Positions 61,869-64,000 of a DNA stretch of 64,000 bases are shown here, piece by piece. This DNA comes from [Clostridium] aminophilum DSM 10710. GTDB taxonomy: Bacteria; Bacillota; Clostridia; Lachnospirales; Lachnospiraceae. The stretch covers positions 1 to 64,000 of the forward strand of contig NZ_JONJ01000010.1 in NCBI RefSeq assembly GCF_000711825.1. The letters run 5' to 3'. Position numbers and translations under genes: made by a program. Numbering within the stretch: position 1 is the first letter of the stretch; each line of letters begins with the position of its first letter. The notes beneath the pieces are model-generated. The model did no database searches and was not told the origin of the DNA. It saw only the letters and a list, made by a program, of their open reading frames with translations.

Positions 61869-63875
61869 TTAAACAGCAGCGCCTGCCGGATCAAGAGTCA
61901 TGACCGGTGAATATCCGTTATCTGCAAAGATCGCCAGACGACCGTTGCGGATTGCGAAACGAAGTGTTCCGTATTTCGCAAGCAGTTCATTGAGATCGGC
62001 AGCAGTGATCACAAACTGTCCCGCTGAGGTCCGGAAGGTCATGTCAGTATATTCTGCGGTGAGGATGTTCTTCATCTCTTCCGCGGAGAATGTGACAGAA
62101 CTCTTGCCTTCGCCGAAGGTATAGGAGCATTCTGTTCCGCTGGCGATGATGCTGTCAGCAGAAGCAGTTCCGGTTGCACCGGTTGTGCCGGATGCCGGCG
62201 GATTGCCGTCACCGCCATTGCCTTCGCCGCCGTTACTGTCACTGGTGTCGGGGATCAGGGCAAGGGACATGCTGATCATGACGCCGCCGCCCTTCGGAAC
62301 GATGAGGTAGTAGTCGCCGTTCGTGTCACGCTTCAGGGAAACGGTCTGGTCTGCGTCGCTGTAAGCGGAAGTGACATAGTATCCTTCCGGAATATTGAGT
62401 TTCACAGCAACTTTCTCGCCCTCTTTGCCGACGGAGTAGACGGAACCGTTCTTGCTTTCTTTCTGATTGGCAGAGGTGAAAGAAACCGAATCCGTCCAAT
62501 CCGGATCGACTTTCAGAATGTAGTCGATGGATTTTTCCAGTTTTTCGGTTGCTTCGGTGGCAGCATAACCGCTTGATGTCTTCTCCGCAATCAGAGAATC
62601 GGTTCCGGATTCAATCTTCCAGACAGTGAGATTCAGGGAAGACTTCGAGTCACTCATGACGGAAACCGCAGGTCCATTATCGGCGATCAGCGTTCCCTCA
62701 ATGACGATGTCGGAGGTAAAACCTTCCGCGGTTGTCAGATCCATGATGCCGGTTCCGGAACTTTTTACGTCTCCGGCGATCTGCATCGCCAAAGTGGAGC
62801 CCGAGGTATCCATCGGAGAATCGATGGGGCTGATCTGGATACCTGCACTGGTTTCATCACCGAATGCATAGATACCGCCGCCTGTCCGGAACAACAGGAG
62901 GGAGCCGGCGTCGTCAATGTCTGCATTTACGCCGACGGCGCGGAGACCTTCCGCATATACACCGCCTTCACCGACAAAGGTATCGATGTAACCATTTACT
63001 GAGTTCATGTCCACGCCAATGGCTGAGTCTGTTGTTGATATGGCTTCGACGCCGTTCGCGATGGTAGCGAGAATTCCACCGTTATTGGTTTTGAGATCCA
63101 GTCCGGTTGCGGCCCCTTTGGTAGACGTAGCTTCGACCGTTCCTAAGATCTGCACGCCGCTTGCGTGACCGGAATTGACCGATGTCATATCCACACCGGT
63201 TGCCATTCCGCCTTCCGAGGTTGAGGAGACATTGCCATCGACGAGCACGTAAGCATTCGGATAATTGTATTCAGAATCTGTTCTGCTGTTGACTTCGAGA
63301 CCTGTGGTATTTCCGTTCACACCGGTGGCGGTAATTCCGCCGTCAACGTATAAATCGCTGTAATCGGTTGTTGTCGTTACGGAAGCGCCGACGGAAGTGG
63401 TTTTTCCGGCAGATGAGACGTTGATGTTGCCGGTGGTTACTGCGACATTACCTTCGCCGGCGTTGTTCAGCATTACACCGTTTGTATTGAAATTGCCTCC
63501 CGTGGCAGAAACCGTTATATTTCCGCCGGAGTGAGGGGTCTCTTCGTTGCTCTTACCGATAGTGACGCCAATCCGGTCGACGTCGTTAGCATCGCTGGTG
63601 TTGGTGACCTCAACGCCGGTGACGGTGCCTTCGTCCTGCTGATTGGTCACGGTTACATTACCGGTTACTTGAACGCTCATGTCCTTATCTAACTGATCTG
63701 TTGCCTGTATACTCACACCCGTGCTGCTGTCTGTGTTGACAGAGCGGTCTATGGTGGGAGAATCATTGACCACGTTAACCGGACCGGTGGGGTCAATGTC
63801 GGCAAATACCGGTGTGACTGCGGACATGGTAAAATACACGGCCGCAGTTATGCCTGCGGTAAGTCGTTTGTTCAT
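61869..63875 (-). CDS. large secreted repetitive protein (beta-helix-like)
   Basis: A 668-residue exported protein: signal peptide (MNKRLTAGITAAVYFTMSAV, likely cut after PVFA near residue 26), then about 330 residues of Thr/Ser/Asn/Gly/Val-rich irregular repeats (GNVTVT, GGNITVSATGG, GNINVSS, GVNGNTTGLEVN, GNVSSTS, ATGVDM). These repeats look like a right-handed beta-helix with ~20-25-residue rungs. The C-terminal part (from ~430) has mixed composition with a Gly/Asn-rich linker at ~555-585. No LPXTG, S-layer or choline-binding motif is visible, so how it is held at the surface is unclear. AAAGGAGGT precedes the ATG at 63875. Possible adhesin; function unknown. Confidence 0.65.
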   Translation of the reverse strand: MNKRLTAGITAAVYFTMSAVTPVFADIDPTGPVNVVNDSPTIDRSVNTDSSTGVSIQATDQLDKDMSVQVTGNVTVTNQQDEGTVTGVEVTNTSDANDVDRIGVTIGKSNEETPHSGGNITVSATGGNFNTNGVMLNNAGEGNVAVTTGNINVSSAGKTTSVGASVTTTTDYSDLYVDGGITATGVNGNTTGLEVNSRTDSEYNYPNAYVLVDGNVSSTSEGGMATGVDMTSVNSGHASGVQILGTVEATSTKGAATGLDLKTNNGGILATIANGVEAISTTDSAIGVDMNSVNGYIDTFVGEGGVYAEGLRAVGVNADIDDAGSLLLFRTGGGIYAFGDETSAGIQISPIDSPMDTSGSTLAMQIAGDVKSSGTGIMDLTTAEGFTSDIVIEGTLIADNGPAVSVMSDSKSSLNLTVWKIESGTDSLIAEKTSSGYAATEATEKLEKSIDYILKVDPDWTDSVSFTSANQKESKNGSVYSVGKEGEKVAVKLNIPEGYYVTSAYSDADQTVSLKRDTNGDYYLIVPKGGGVMISMSLALIPDTSDSNGGEGNGGDGNPPASGTTGATGTASADSIIASGTECSYTFGEGKSSVTFSAEEMKNILTAEYTDMTFRTSAGQFVITAADLNELLAKYGTLRFAIRNGRLAIFADNGYSPVMTLDPAGAAV

Positions 63876-64000
63876 GCATATACCTCCTTTTTTTTGAATG
63901 TTCACGTTTCAAAATATATATAGGTTTATTACGACAATCTTACGAAAAAAATAACTTAGTAGAAGATATTTTTTTGGCGTTTAGCGACAGTCGCCAGGGC
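63876..64000 (-). promoter_or_regulatory. upstream region of the surface-protein gene
   Basis: AT-rich, with the ribosome site (AAAGGAGG) next to the start; a single best promoter cannot be chosen. At the window edge, minus strand, GGCGACTGTCGC (63984-63995) matches the start of the family 1 repeat core in 11 of 12 bases, possibly a third copy cut by the window end. Confidence 0.35.

Overview
The window looks like a chromosomal segment from a strict anaerobe of the class Clostridia, most likely family Lachnospiraceae, with fairly GC-rich genes. The clues are glycyl-radical enzymes (anaerobic ribonucleotide reductase, pyruvate formate-lyase), rubrerythrin, a T-box-controlled trp operon, an FMN-riboswitch rib operon, a CdaA/CdaR pair and many short intergenic hairpins with U-tracts. 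I cannot name the genus. No CRISPR array, prophage or tRNA gene was seen; the one clear mobile element is a group II intron.

Layout. 1-0.1 kb: a truncated 23S rRNA 3' fragment. 0.2-1.7 kb: a cation symporter and a small four-cysteine protein. 2-5.2 kb: nrdD and nrdG behind a promoter overlapped by tandem NrdR-like boxes. 5.4-10.6 kb: secreted transglutaminase-like protein, xpt, rubrerythrin, a three-site FMN-binding surface protein (minus strand) and an MscS channel. 11-17 kb: a CHASE2 adenylate cyclase next to a repeat-rich FecR lipoprotein, then lrgAB. 17-23.8 kb: phosphoglucomutase, patatin, Lon and a GH5 lipoprotein. 24-27.8 kb (minus): an unusual ABC importer with permease and ATPase fused, its binding protein and a Crp-family regulator. 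28-31 kb: proB, proA and a ProXp-type tRNA-editing protein. 31-36.5 kb: an FNR-like regulator, pflA, pflB (with a near-ideal FNR-type site at its promoter) and a DUF3810-like protein. 36.7-42 kb: two unknown membrane proteins, cdaA, cdaR, HPr and a polymerase-like membrane protein in one tightly packed operon. 42-44.6 kb: aminotransferase and AI-2E-family permease. 44.6-52.2 kb: complete trpEGDCFBA. 52.3-54.2 kb: group IIC-like intron directly after the trpA terminator. 54.5-57 kb (minus): a cytidylate-kinase-like protein, dapF, and a dapF paralogue lacking both catalytic cysteines. 57-61.7 kb: an acyl carrier protein and ribD-ribE-ribBA-ribH. 61.9-63.9 kb (minus): a large secreted repetitive protein.

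The genes describe a fermentative anaerobe: oxygen or redox state is read by the FNR-like protein and met by rubrerythrin, pyruvate goes through PflB, deoxynucleotides come from NrdDG, and proline, tryptophan, diaminopimelate and riboflavin are made de novo under T-box and riboswitch control. A recurring theme is small-scale repetition: tandem arrays with 25-45-base periods in several intergenic gaps and in two genes, plus two families of dispersed structured repeats. One of these families carries a hairpin of fixed arm length but variable sequence and sits directly on terminator U-tracts in both copies; it is the least explained feature here.
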